Shown here: piece after piece, positions 11,363-21,114 of the stretch
How positions within the stretch are numbered: position 1 is the stretch's first letter
Layout of the letters: every line of letters begins with the position of its first letter
Program-made: the position numbers and the translations under genes
Source of the DNA: Symbiodinium sp. CCMP2592
Lineage: Eukaryota; Sar; Dinophyceae; Suessiales; Symbiodiniaceae
DNA length: 64,000 nt
Reading direction: 5' to 3'
NCBI GenBank assembly: GCA_905221615.1
Contig: CAJNDT010000125.1
Coordinates: forward strand, 186,001 to 250,000
Notes under the pieces: generated by a model
Told to the model about the DNA's origin: nothing
Seen by the model: only the letters and a program-made list of their open reading frames with translations
The model's database searches: none

Positions 11363-12589
11363 TCAGTCTTTAGTGGCTGGTTCAAACCCGAGGCCATCAG
11401 CACTAGCAGGGGTGAGAGGGCTGAAACCATCTGAACTGCTATCTTCAGGGACTGTGGCTTTGGCTGCAGCAAGGTCGTCCTCCGGTCTAGAGGATGTGTC
11501 GAAGGGGTTCTCGTCGATCTCGTCGTCCTCCGCCGGGCATTCAGACTCCGAGTTTTCATGATCCTCGCGGGGAGCTGGTAGAGTGTTGGCGGCAGCATGC
11601 GTCCGTGTAGAGGCTGTCGTGGGTTTGGCTGGGCCCCTTTCCGCACGAAGCCGCCGGGCTTCTTCAGCCAGCTCTCGAATGGTGATCTCGTCGGAATCCA
11701 TAGAGTCCGTTCCGCTTGGGGGTGAGTCATCTGCAAGGGTTGCAGCATCATCAGCAGCATAGTGGACAGGCACCGGAGGAGGCGGACCACTAGGCGGTGC
11801 ATCAGGCGGAGAAGGTTCCGGCTGCAAATACCGTGGTCTATGCAGGAGCCGAGTCCTCGGACTTCTCGAACGAGGTGGCTCAGATTCACCTTCGTCCGGC
11901 CTTTTGGGCCCCGGCATTGGTAGCAGAGAAAGGTAATTATCTGCCAGAGTGGGGCTGCAGTCAAACAAGCTGTGCGAACAAGCGGCTGCAAGAAAAGTTG
12001 GATTCGGCTGCAGAGCAAAGCTTCAGACAGAAAAGTGCATAGCAGACCGGCAAGTCTCGCCAGGAGGGCCGGATCTGTACCAGGTGGTACTCGCAGGCTT
12101 CGAAGCATCAATCGTCGGGCCCCTTCTAAGGCTCGCAAGATATACTCCAACCTCAGAGGAGCACCTGAATTAATCCATGTTAGCAAGATCATCAATCTTT
12201 CCAATCTGTGCTGCGTACGCGCATTCAACCATGCAGTGGGCAAACTCTTCATTGAGAAAGTAGGTATTGGAAATAAGCCGAACACGTTGATTAGGTTGTA
12301 ACAGTGTCCAGCAATCCATCCAGATACTGAAAGGAGCTTCCCAAAGCCAGCTGCTTCCATACAGGTTTTGCAATGATTGCTTGGCTGAGGGCGGGAGCTC
12401 TCGCCACTTCTCACACAGCAGTTCCATAGCAAGGTCAGAAATACATTTATGCAGCAGATCTTGGTGCCTCCACCAGGCCGTTCTCGAAATCTTGTTGTGC
12501 CCTCGCGGCGGGCACAAATCCATAGCAGTAGCTGCAGCCATGGGGGCATGTGCCCAAGTCCCTGAACGAAAAGCAAAGCCGAACCCCAA
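11363..12589 (-). pseudogene. Retrotransposon ORF1 region (gag-like), frame-broken
   Basis: Two stretches in one frame look like protein. 12589-12170 carries a Trp-rich segment (WRELPPSAKQSLQNLYGSSW). 11968-11363 is an acidic Pro/Ser/Glu-rich region with DEITIRELAEEARRLRAERG. Between them (about 12170-11970) the best protein is in another frame (LRLEYILRALEGARRLMLRS), so at least two frameshifts separate the parts. Neither stretch starts with a supportable ATG. Position before the EN-RT ORF and composition suggest an ORF1 RNA-binding protein; no zinc knuckle or RRM was recognised. An alternative is that parts are noncoding 5' sequence. Confidence 0.5.
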
Positions 12590-12799
12590 ACACCAACCAC
12601 ACCGTCCGAGAAGCCAGCAATCTTACACCGGCCCTTGTCGCCGTCAGCTATCCTTTGGATGAGCCGAGATGCTTTGCGCTTGTGGCTGTTGGCATGGTCG
12701 TCAACCAGCTCCAACTGACCTCTGCGCTCCATGTGGTCAAAAAGTCTCAAACGTGGCAACTAATCCAATTACTAACAGACAGACCCTCAGACTGCACGT

Positions 12800-13376
12800 A
12801 CAAACATCATAATACAACGCCTGTGCAAGCACAGTTTTGGTGACATCGCCTTTGCCACTACACCAATCAAGCTGGACGCATCACAAACTTCAACTGCCAA
12901 ATCAAACTCACGGCAAGCTGCCTGCGCTTTGGCCGCGCGCCAAGCTGCAAGGTCTTGGGCCTTTTGCTGCGCTTTCTCTTTCGCCCTGCACTTTGCACTT
13001 CCGCTTGGGTTGCCTGCGCTCGGAAAATGGCTCCACCGGGATTCAAAGAACAGTATGGATTTCAACAGCGGTGTCCAACGCAATGGACGCGCATGCCTTG
13101 ATTCGTGGCTGCCCGAATGTCCGCTCTGAGTGCAGCAAAGGCCGCTGCCCGCATCTTGCTGTCTTGCCTGCGTTCTTGCAGCGAGCCATGGCGCGGGGGC
13201 GCAGCAACAAGACATGGATGTGTCACTTGTGCGATGGGCGTGTCCTCCACTGGCACCGCAGAGCTGACGCGTTTTCGATCTGACAACAGGAAGGTCTTCG
13301 CGTCCAGGAGTGCTTTGAACTCGTCTGCATCGCCGCCCTTGTCAGGGTGCATCTCGAGGGCTTTGGCCTTGTAAGC
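12800..13376 (-). CDS. J-domain protein, partial (exon with HPD motif)
   Basis: On the minus strand, after an AG at about 13377, the frame reads AYKAKALEMHPDKGGDADEF: helix II of a J domain with the HPD motif that stimulates Hsp70 ATPase, followed by a helix III-like ALLDAKTFLLSD. The frame runs on to about 13062. A Lys/Ala/Gln-rich stretch (KCRAKEKAQQKAQDLAAWRA) in a second frame near 12900-12990 may be a further exon. Helix I should lie in an upstream exon that I could not place. The gene sits just upstream of element 1 and is on the same strand as the other host genes. Confidence 0.5.
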
Positions 13377-13379
13377 CTT

Positions 13380-14897
13380 CGGATAGGGCAAGAGCCAGAG
13401 CTTACAACAAGGCTTCATTATTGCTACCGCTGCATACTGCAGAGTCAGCCTTCTCCACGTCGCATTTCGGAGCTCCGCATGGGACACCTGCAAACTCAGA
13501 AATAATGTGAAACTTGAGAGATTACTTGTTTGGGCTACCGCGCACAGTGCTGTTGCTTTCCATGTCCTGGGATCTGTGATTTGCAATGTTACTGTTAGAA
13601 CTTCCTGAAACCTTTGTTCAATACACCTTTTCTGCATTTTGGGTTTGCTGCCATCGTTGTTGGGTAGAACTGCCTCCATGCGGTGGGTAGACGGGCGAAG
13701 GGCATCCTCGTTCCACTCGGAGTGTGGCAGCCGAGTGGGCGCGTCACGCGTTTCCTTTCGATCCGACATACCCAGTCAGAGGCACGAAAGGCATCTTTTT
13801 TTAAATCGGAATGTGAAAAAGAAAATGGCGCTTGCGTGTCCCTTAGACCCGACACATCCAGTGCCTGTTGGATCTACTGCCGTCATGATTAAGAGCATAT
13901 CGGCATGCAAGGTTACGGCGCGAAAAGCAGCCCTCTTCCACTTGGAATGAGAGCGGGGATCGCCTTTTGCCTTTACCGATTCCTCTTCTGACAGCATTTG
14001 TGAAGGATCGCGTGATGCGACGCTCTGAACAGAAAACAGTGCGAAGCATACTTCTCACCCAACTGCTACGATGCCGGAAGTCATGCGGCGACGGTCCACG
14101 ATTATTCCTTCCCCTGCAAATCTTTACGCAAGAGGGTGGTAACAGCATGCTGCGATATGCAAAATGCATCGCAACAAGTTGGTTGCAACTCAAACGCAAT
14201 ACAAACCCAACCCACAGCCACTCCACAACTGTCCAGTTGCCCAAAACATGTGCATTCTGTGCTTGGAATGTGCAAGCGGAGGGGAGGGTTATCGATCCCG
14301 AATGAAAACCATTCAAACACGTGCTCAAGCTTACTTGTAGCGAACCCAACCGTAACTTGGCTTGGAATGACAACGGTCGATACAGTTTTCGCAAGAACAT
14401 CACAAGCCAAGCACGGTTTTCAACTAGATAAAGCACTGAACATGCGGTGCCGAAGCCCGGAGCAACATAAGAGCAAACGTACCACCAACAGCCACACTGG
14501 GACTAGCACATCAACATCATTGTGCGCAAAATTCTCATTTGTATTCGAAGAGAGGGGAAGGGAAGGCGCCCGGTGGTTCCCTGTGTGGATTATCCTTCCC
14601 CACCCCACCCCTGTGGTTCGCCGTCTTGTGGTTCCACTGTTGTGGATTTTCCCTCCCGCCCCTGCCGAGACGAGAGACGAGGCCTGGCTTGGGGGGGAGT
14701 TATGCGGACGACGTGTGACTGTTTGGTTTGATGGGACGAGACGCCTGGCTTCGGGGGGGGGGGGGGGGGGCATACCATGGGGGGTGGGGGGGGGGGGCCT
14801 GCGACGGGGCTACGCGGCACCATAAATGTGTATGTGCATGTAGTAAAGCGTGTATGCATGGGGCTGTAATGTATGTTTTTTGTACATCCTGTATGTA

Positions 14898-14936
<39 letters not shown>

Positions 14937-15057
14937 TGTCGTTTGCAGGAATCCTCCGACGGCAGATCATGCTCTCCAAGCCACGAGAAGCGCTAAATCC
15001 CGGACTCATCTATGGAGTTAGAAGGGCTTCCAGGCCATCTTGGCCTTGAGCGGTTCC
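13380..15057. other. Intergenic with inverted G-run repeat and (TA)n
   Basis: No gene recognised. A repeat with G-runs (14560-14870) is the inverted partner of 3110-3290. A (TA)n microsatellite occupies about 14897-14934. The open frames here are short and lack homology I can name. Confidence 0.5.
14560..14870 (-). repeat. G-run repeat, inverted partner of 3110-3290
   Basis: Contains CCCTGTGGTTCGCC, long G-runs around CATACCATGGGGGGTGGG and CGGCACCATAAATGTGTATG. In reverse complement this follows the order of the 3110-3290 copy. It is followed by (TA)n at 14897-14934. Confidence 0.5.
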
Positions 15058-17633
15058 TCAGACCCCGTTGCAGTGGACGCCTTCAGTTGCCTCAACAGCC
15101 TTCAAAAGCTTCTCGAAGGACAGGCGCCCATTCCTTGGAGTTATGCAGTCGTAGCACGTGACGAAGTTGTAGCGGCAGCCAAACATCTTGGTGAGTGAAC
15201 AGCTCTCGGAGGGCCCGCCTCACAATTCACAACTTAGACAAGCCTGGAAAGGTCTCCGAGTAACGATAGCCAACCGGCGCAAAAGACAGCACAGCTGGAG
15301 CTCTGCAATTCCGACCATCGTTTCATTTCGGAGTCATAGTTGCGGGAAGTGGCCCTTCAGCCTACTACAAGACCCATGTAAAGGTGGCTGAGTTGGAAGA
15401 AAGGAAAACAGTAAGACCTGAGGTCTTTAACAATGATTTAGGACTTCAAGTAATGTAGGAACCTGATTAAAAAAAACCCGGGGCCTGTATTAGGGCTCCT
15501 TGTATGAATCCTGCTATCTTGGGGGTTATGAGCCCAGGGTTTCTTAATCAGGTTCCTACTGGTGATGATAAATAAATCCTGCACTACCTTAAGGACCCTA
15601 AACTATGGGAATTATGGCATATTCCTTCTCATGGGTAATGCAGGATTTGTATCATCAACCGTACAGTAGCTTCTTCAGGAGAGTCTGTTCCAGCCTATCG
15701 GCATGATCTCCACGACTCGCTGGTGCAGCGCTTCGTTCAGCCAGCGCGCCGCATTCCACAAGCCGCCGCCGTGCGCTGCAATGATGGTGCTCGCCGCGCG
15801 TATCAGGAACACTTGGTCGAGGTAGGGAATGGTTCCCGTGTTCACGTATAGAATGGTAGCGTCTGTGTAACGCTTCGACAGTTCGGTTGCGAGCTCCAGG
15901 CCGTTTGCAACGCCACGATTCTTCCCACAGCTGTCGCCAAGCGAAGGAATCTTGTGGCAGTCCGGGGGTATGCGCGATATCCACAGGTAGAAGTTGCTTT
16001 GCCTTGCATCGATCTTGCAAACCTTCCCATTAAGGAGGTGCAAGGAGTGTTCTGCCGACAGTTTCCGCATGAAGTTACAGGCATCGCCATAGCGTTTCGG
16101 GTCGCGCCCCCATTCAGATTCGAAAAAAGGCAACGCTGCCTTGGTTCTGCTACGAACACGACCCGCTGGCAGTTTCACTAAGTTGCCCTCACTCTCGTCT
16201 AGTTGCTGTTAGCGTGGCCACTACCACTACAACCACCACGGCCATGAGAATGACTGCTGCTGTTTCCCATACAAAGCACAACTAAAGGGTATATCAAAAG
16301 CCGTAGCTGCAGCTAAGCAGCCATTTGGTGAGCTAGAAGTAAAGGTGACCGCCCTTCACAGAGACCCGGCTGGTTGAACCTTGTCCAGTGAGGCCCCGTC
16401 ATTCCAGCAGGCCCAGATACCAGGTACCTCACGAGCTGCACATACGGCTCCGCTTTCACTTTTAAGGAAGGAAAATCTGCAGAGTAGGAGGCAGTAACGA
16501 TCTCGGCGGACAGTGCCTGCCAGTCTTCGTAGAAATGGGGCAGACTTGCTTTCTGAGCCGAATATCTCGATCTGCCAAAGCCGTTGTAAAGAACCACTCT
16601 GGTCTCCTCTCTGCGGAAGGTCTTCGGCAAGATGTGCTGCACAATGAACAAGTTGTCCTGATCGGCCTGGCAATGGCCTGGGTTACCCGTGTTGCAGTCG
16701 CCTGTCGACATAAAGGTCAAACCTTCACGGGCTGCGGATTTATTTTGGACATTCCACTGCAGAGACGCTGAAATGTGGTCAAGTAAAGACACATTGCCAG
16801 GCAGGCTCTCAAGGATTGTAATTGGTTGGGTGAGCTGCTTCGCTCCAAGCTGACGTCGAACGTCCAGGTTTTGAAGAGGGTGTCGGGGAGACAATTGACT
16901 GAACAGCATTCTGCGGTTCACTTCTCTGCGCAAGTTGCACTGCGCAACCCAACTCAAGGTGCCAGTTGGAGATAGTAACTCCACAACATCCCGGAACTGG
17001 CAGACATAGACTTGTTGCTTGGTGAGGTGGCGAGCACAGGTGATGGTCGAAACTCCAGCGCCACAGATTTCGAGGCCATGTCCGCGAAGCTTCTGCTTCC
17101 ACTTGCTCATTCCCAGGTGTTCTTCCTCGCACTGTCGGAAAGGCGGCAGGGTCTGCGGGGTGAAGCGATATCGATCTGAAGCTGCCAGGGGCCGCCACTG
17201 CACGCCCAGCTGCGCCTGTCCTTCTCCGACGCTCGGCGCGCTCTCCCGAGAGCCCTGGACAGCTTGCGTTGTCGGCGCTGCGCGTGTCGTGGAGCCACGG
17301 ACCGCCGGCCCAGCGGAGGGGCGGAGACTGGTCGAAAGGGCGCTGGACGTGCTGGAGGTGAAGCTTCGCCCATCCGAATCCGCCAGCTGTGCGCCTTGGG
17401 TTGTGGAGCTCGGGGAACCAGGCCGGCCCTCCGTGGTGGACGGAAAGTCGCGGCTGGCTGATGTCGCTGGGTCCTTGCTTGTTGTGGAGATGGCTTCGGG
17501 AGATGCTTGTGAAGCAGGAAGCCCCGGAGGCGCGTGGGCCCCGTTGAAGTGCAGTCCCAGCCGGAGCTTCTGTCGAATGGACTGGCTGAACGCCGAGGTG
17601 AAGAGGTAGGCAGATATAAAAGCCTCGCTTTCT
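15058..17633 (-). CDS. GT61-like glycosyltransferase, gene copy 1 (three visible exons)
   Basis: Predicted to transfer sugars in the secretory pathway. Visible exons: 17633-16421, 16139-15695 and 15218-15058 (about 600 residues; the first exon with the start codon is not identified). Exon 1 begins with a possible membrane anchor (ISAYLFTSAFSQS), a Ser/Thr-rich stem, and the catalytic N-half with GDCNTGNPGHCQADQDNLFI and TRVVLYNGFGRSRYSA. Exon 2 holds ATILYVNTGTIPYLDQVFL and the signature STIIAAHGGGLWNAARWL, like the HGAGLTN region of GT61 (DUF563) proteins. Exon 3 (CSLTKMFGCRYNFVTC) ends at TGA 15060-15058. Phases agree: a phase-0 intron 16420-16140 (GT..AG) and a phase-1 intron 15694-15219 that begins with GC and contains a MITE. 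The neighbour at 18.8-21.1 kb is a tandem duplicate. The family call rests on the C-terminal half. Confidence 0.65.
15455..15559. mobile_element. 105-bp MITE, copy A, inside a GT61 intron
   Basis: The ends are perfect 15-bp inverted repeats: GTAGGAACCTGATTA at 15455-15469 and its reverse complement at 15545-15559. The interior is noncoding. An element of the same length and ends lies at 32430-32534. No convincing target-site duplication is visible. It lies in the GC-AG intron of GT61 copy 1. Confidence 0.8.
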
Positions 17634-18827
17634 CTTGAAATGCAGCATCAAAACTCTGGCTCTTGTACATACGCTGAACCCGAGCATGACGCTTCAATCG
17701 AAATCGGGAAGAGGCCGGTGTAACCTCTGGGCTCAGGAATCAAAGCCTCAAGGCTGTACCAGATAACGGTCGCGTCTGTACGAGTACAAGAGCATCCTTC
17801 TACCACGCACCCAAGCCCTGAACCCTCAACCCTGAACCCTAAACCCTGAGCCCTAAACCCAAACCCTGAACCCTGAACCCTAAACCCTGAACCCTGAACC
17901 CTGGACCCTAAGCCAAAAGCATCCCGCAGACCTTCGGACGGCGAGTTGGACCAAGAGGCCATCGCCGGCAGCAGCAAGCTGGCAGCGATCTTCTTGGCCC
18001 AGCCATCAGCCATGCCAGCAATTCGAGCGCGCGGGTTTCGGTTTCTTGGGGTTAGTGTAAAGGATCAGGAGTTTAGGGGTTAGCCTAAACTTTAGGGCTC
18101 AGCGGGTTAAGTTTATGGCCGGGGGAACAAAAGCAAATCGGAGGCAATTTTGGAGCTTACCGGAAGCGCAAAAAGCTTGAGCTTGGGCCCGGAGTCATTA
18201 CCGAGGCGAGGAAGCAGGGGTTCCAGGATCCAACCCGGGCTATAAGGTCGTTTTGGGTCGCCGGGAGTTGCCAAACGCAGACTTGCTGGTTGTCGAAACC
18301 CCATAGTATAGACTAATATAGGGGCCCTATTAATTCCCTATACTATTTGAAGAGTTCCTTATTACAGCTATCGCATACGAAACCCCAAAGCCCTGTTCTA
18401 TTCTGGTTATTAAGACCCCTATGCCTTTATTAAACACATGATTTCTCACCGTCCTTCTTTTCTGGAATCCCAAGACCCGGTTCCAATTTTTCAAGATCTC
18501 CGTACTGCAGCCTTTGAAGAATAAGTTAAGACTAAAGACTACATGATGAGAAAAAGACTGCGGGAGCATTGGGCCATCATACTTGGAACGGAAGCTTTCG
18601 CCAGAAAGGGAGGTGGGTTTTGGGATCCATGCTGGGCTTCGATGAGTGCCACCTCTGTCCCGTTGTATTTTTTTAGGGTTTCCCCCAATGCCTTTTCCTT
18701 GGCTGGCACCGGCTGTCGGCGCACAAGTCAATGAACCTTCGAGCGAAGGCATCAAGCAACATGCGAGCATGCTCTTGCCTCACTTCCGAATGTGCACGGC
18801 ATCCTGCATGAAGGGACGGGGCAAAGA
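17634..18827. other. Intergenic between the GT61 copies, with degenerate telomere-type array
   Basis: 17816-17915 is a run of CCCTGAACCCTAAACCCTGAA variants, that is, a degenerate TTTAGGG array read from the other strand. The rest shows no gene that I recognise, though a short first exon of GT61 copy 1 should lie here. Confidence 0.5.
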
Positions 18828-21114
18828 TCAAAACCCCTGGCATGTGCTGACGTCCACAGTCTCCAGCGCCTTAACGAATTCCTCAAACTTCAGCTCTCCA
18901 TTCTGCTTGTTTTTGCAAGCGTGGCACTTGACCCAGCTGTATCGACCGCCGAAAAGCTTTGCGAGAGAACAGGTCTCGCCTGGAGAACCTGGCAAAGCAG
19001 AACCCTGAAGGGTTTGATTAGGGGCCTTTTGGGGTCAAGAGTTTTGGCTGCTTGGACAACAAGTTCGACAACTTCGACCTATCGGCACGATCTCCACGAC
19101 TCGCTGGTGCAGCGCTTCGTTCAGCCAGCGCGCCGCATTCCACAAGCCGCCGCCGTGCGCTGCAATGATGGTGCTCGCCGCCCGTATCAGGAACACTTGG
19201 TCGAGGTAGGGAATGATTCCCGCGTTGACGTAAAGAATGGTAGTTGCAGTATAACGCGTCGACAATTCGGTTGCAAGCTCCAGGCCGTTCGAGACGCCAC
19301 GATTTTGGCGCTTCCTGCATTTGCTGGTCAAATGGGCCGGCCCGTGGCAGTCCTGATCGACCCGTGAAATCCACAGGTAGAAGTTGCTGTGCCTTGCGTC
19401 GATCTTGCAAACCTCTCCGTTCAGGAGGTGCAAGGAGTATTCAGCAGAGAGCTTCTGCAAGAACTTGCAGGCATCACCATATCGATCCGGGTTGCTCGCC
19501 CATTTCGACTCGAAGAAGGGCAACGCAGCCTTAACTGCTTCCAGGGACTCGACACACGAACGGCGCAAGCTGCGCCCTACAGAGCAGTGTCGGTTCAATT
19601 TCAACAGTTGGAAAAACCATGGTACTCGTCATAAGAGTCGTCATAACAAACCTACAGACACGAAAGAAAGGAGACCCTGCAGCACCCCGCACACCAAGCG
19701 TAAACTCGCCACCAGGCCGCCATCTGATGCGCAAGGAGCAAAGGAGACCGGCCGATGCAAGAGCTACCTTTCAAGCTGGTCCAGTGAGGCCCCGTCATTC
19801 CTAGGTCATGGTTGGGATAGGATTAAAAACTTGAACTTCTATTCCTTATTGGGTTTAAGTACCTGTTGAAATGTACAATGCTACCCAACTATGACAAGAT
19901 TCCAGCAGGCCCAGATACCAGGTACCTCACGAGCTGCACATACGGCTTCGCTTTCACTTTCAAGGAAGGAAACTCTGCAGAGTAGGAGGCGGTAACGATC
20001 TCGGCGGACAGTGCCTGCCAGTCTTCGTAGAAATGGGGCAGATGTTCCATCGCAGCCGAATATCTTGACCTGCCAAAGCCGTTGTAAAGAACCACTCTGG
20101 TCTCCTCTCTGCTGAAGGTCTTCGGCAAGATGTGCTGCACGATGAACAAGTTGTCCTGATCGGCCTGGCAATGGCCCGGGTTGCCCGTGTTGCAGTCGCC
20201 GGAAGATAGGAAGGTCACCCCTTCGCGAGCAGGCTCTTTCTTCTCTTGGGCAGTTAACTTCAAAGATGCCAGGACATGGTCAGAAAAGTCGACATTAGCA
20301 GGGATGCTCTGCACGACTGTGATGGTTTTGCTGAGCTGCTTCGACCCAAGGTCTTTTCGAACATCGAGGAAATGCAGGAAATGGCTGCGATGCAAAGGCT
20401 GGAACAGGGAATAGAGATCCACATCTTTATGCAAAGCGCATTGGGCAATCCAGCGTAAGGTGCCATCTCCAGCAAGCACTTCCAAGACGTTGCTGAACTG
20501 GCACACATAGATCCTGGGTGATGCCAGTTCACGCGCACATATAATGCTTGAGACACCTCCGCTGCAGATTTTCAGGCCACGTTGGTCCAGCTTCTGCTTC
20601 CAGCGATTCATTCCTCGCTCTTCCTGTTCACATTTTCGGAAAGGCGGCAGGGTCTGCGGGGTGAAGCGATATCGATCTGAAGCTGCTAGGGGCCGCCACT
20701 GCGGGCCCAGCTGCGCCTGTCCTTCTCCGACGCTCGGCGCGCTCTCCGGAGAGCCCTGGACAGCTTGCGTTGTCGGCGCTGCGCGTGTTGTGGAGCCACG
20801 GACCGCCGGCCCAGCCGACGGGCGGAGACTGGTCGAGAGGGTGCTGGAGGCACCTGATGCTGCCAGCTGCAGACTGGTCCTTGCACCGAGGCTCAGCAGA
20901 CTCTCTGAGTGGACCTGCAGTGGTGTTGTGGCATCCTGCCGCGAAACAGACGTGCCACCGGTGCTGTTGGATGATATCCACGCGGCCTCTGTCACAGCGG
21001 GGAGCAGCCCTGGAGTTTCTCTCGGCGCTGTAAAGCTAAGTCCCAGCCGAATCTTCTGTCGAATGGATTGCCTCGATGTCGTGGCGAGGAAGTAAGCAAA
21101 GAGCGAAACCTCAT
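18828..21114 (-). CDS. GT61-like glycosyltransferase, gene copy 2 (tandem duplicate)
   Basis: Same three-exon plan as copy 1, offset by about 3.5 kb: 21114-19919, 19529-19079 and 18979-18828 (TGA at 18830). The N-terminus reads VSLFAYFLATTSRQSIRQKI, a possible signal anchor, then a Ser/Thr-rich stem. The catalytic parts are nearly identical to copy 1 (GDCNTGNPGHCQADQDNLFI; STIIAAHGGGLWNAARWL), while the start of the stem and the exon 2/3 junction differ. Intron 1 (19918-19530, phase 0, GT..AG) is about 108 bases longer than in copy 1 because of a MITE insertion. Intron 2 (19078-18980, phase 1) is 99 bases and GT..AG, where copy 1 has GC..AG. The first coding exon is not identified. Confidence 0.65.
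19801..19898. mobile_element. 98-bp MITE-like insertion in GT61 copy 2 intron 1
   Basis: Compared with copy 1, the intron sequence GGCCCCGTCATTC|CAGCAGGCCC is split by this segment in copy 2. The insert is flanked by ATTC on both sides (19797-19800 and 19899-19902), and its ends are inverted repeats (GTCATGGTTGGG against GTCATAGTTGGG, 11 of 12). The paralogue therefore serves as the empty site. It has no coding capacity. Confidence 0.8.

Larger units (their letters stand above)
4924..12589 (-). mobile_element. Non-LTR retrotransposon with a deubiquitinase ORF (element 1)
   Basis: Reading on the minus strand from 12589 down: an ORF1-like region, an ORF2 with APE-type endonuclease, reverse transcriptase and zinc fingers, a coiled-coil ORF3, and a ubiquitin-specific protease ORF. 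Endonuclease plus YADD reverse transcriptase and the absence of LTRs or an integrase place it among LINEs. The outer ends are not defined: I see no clear poly(A), target-site duplication or spliced-leader relict at either side. One reading frame stays open from 12759 to 4924, but the believable protein sequence changes frame inside it, so it should not be taken as a single 2611-residue polyprotein. Confidence 0.9.

Noticed and set aside
4924..12759. One 2611-residue polyprotein spanning the whole of element 1
   Set aside because: The frame is open throughout, but its start codon is TTG and several stretches read as low-complexity while another frame reads convincing protein (11968-11363, 12589-12170, 7061-5793). 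Only the 11328-7062 and 5760-4924 parts are supported in this frame.
17107..17697. Overlapping ORFs in other frames of GT61 exon 1
   Set aside because: Arg/Pro/Ala-rich shadows; the frame shared with the paralogue is the only one conserved between copies.
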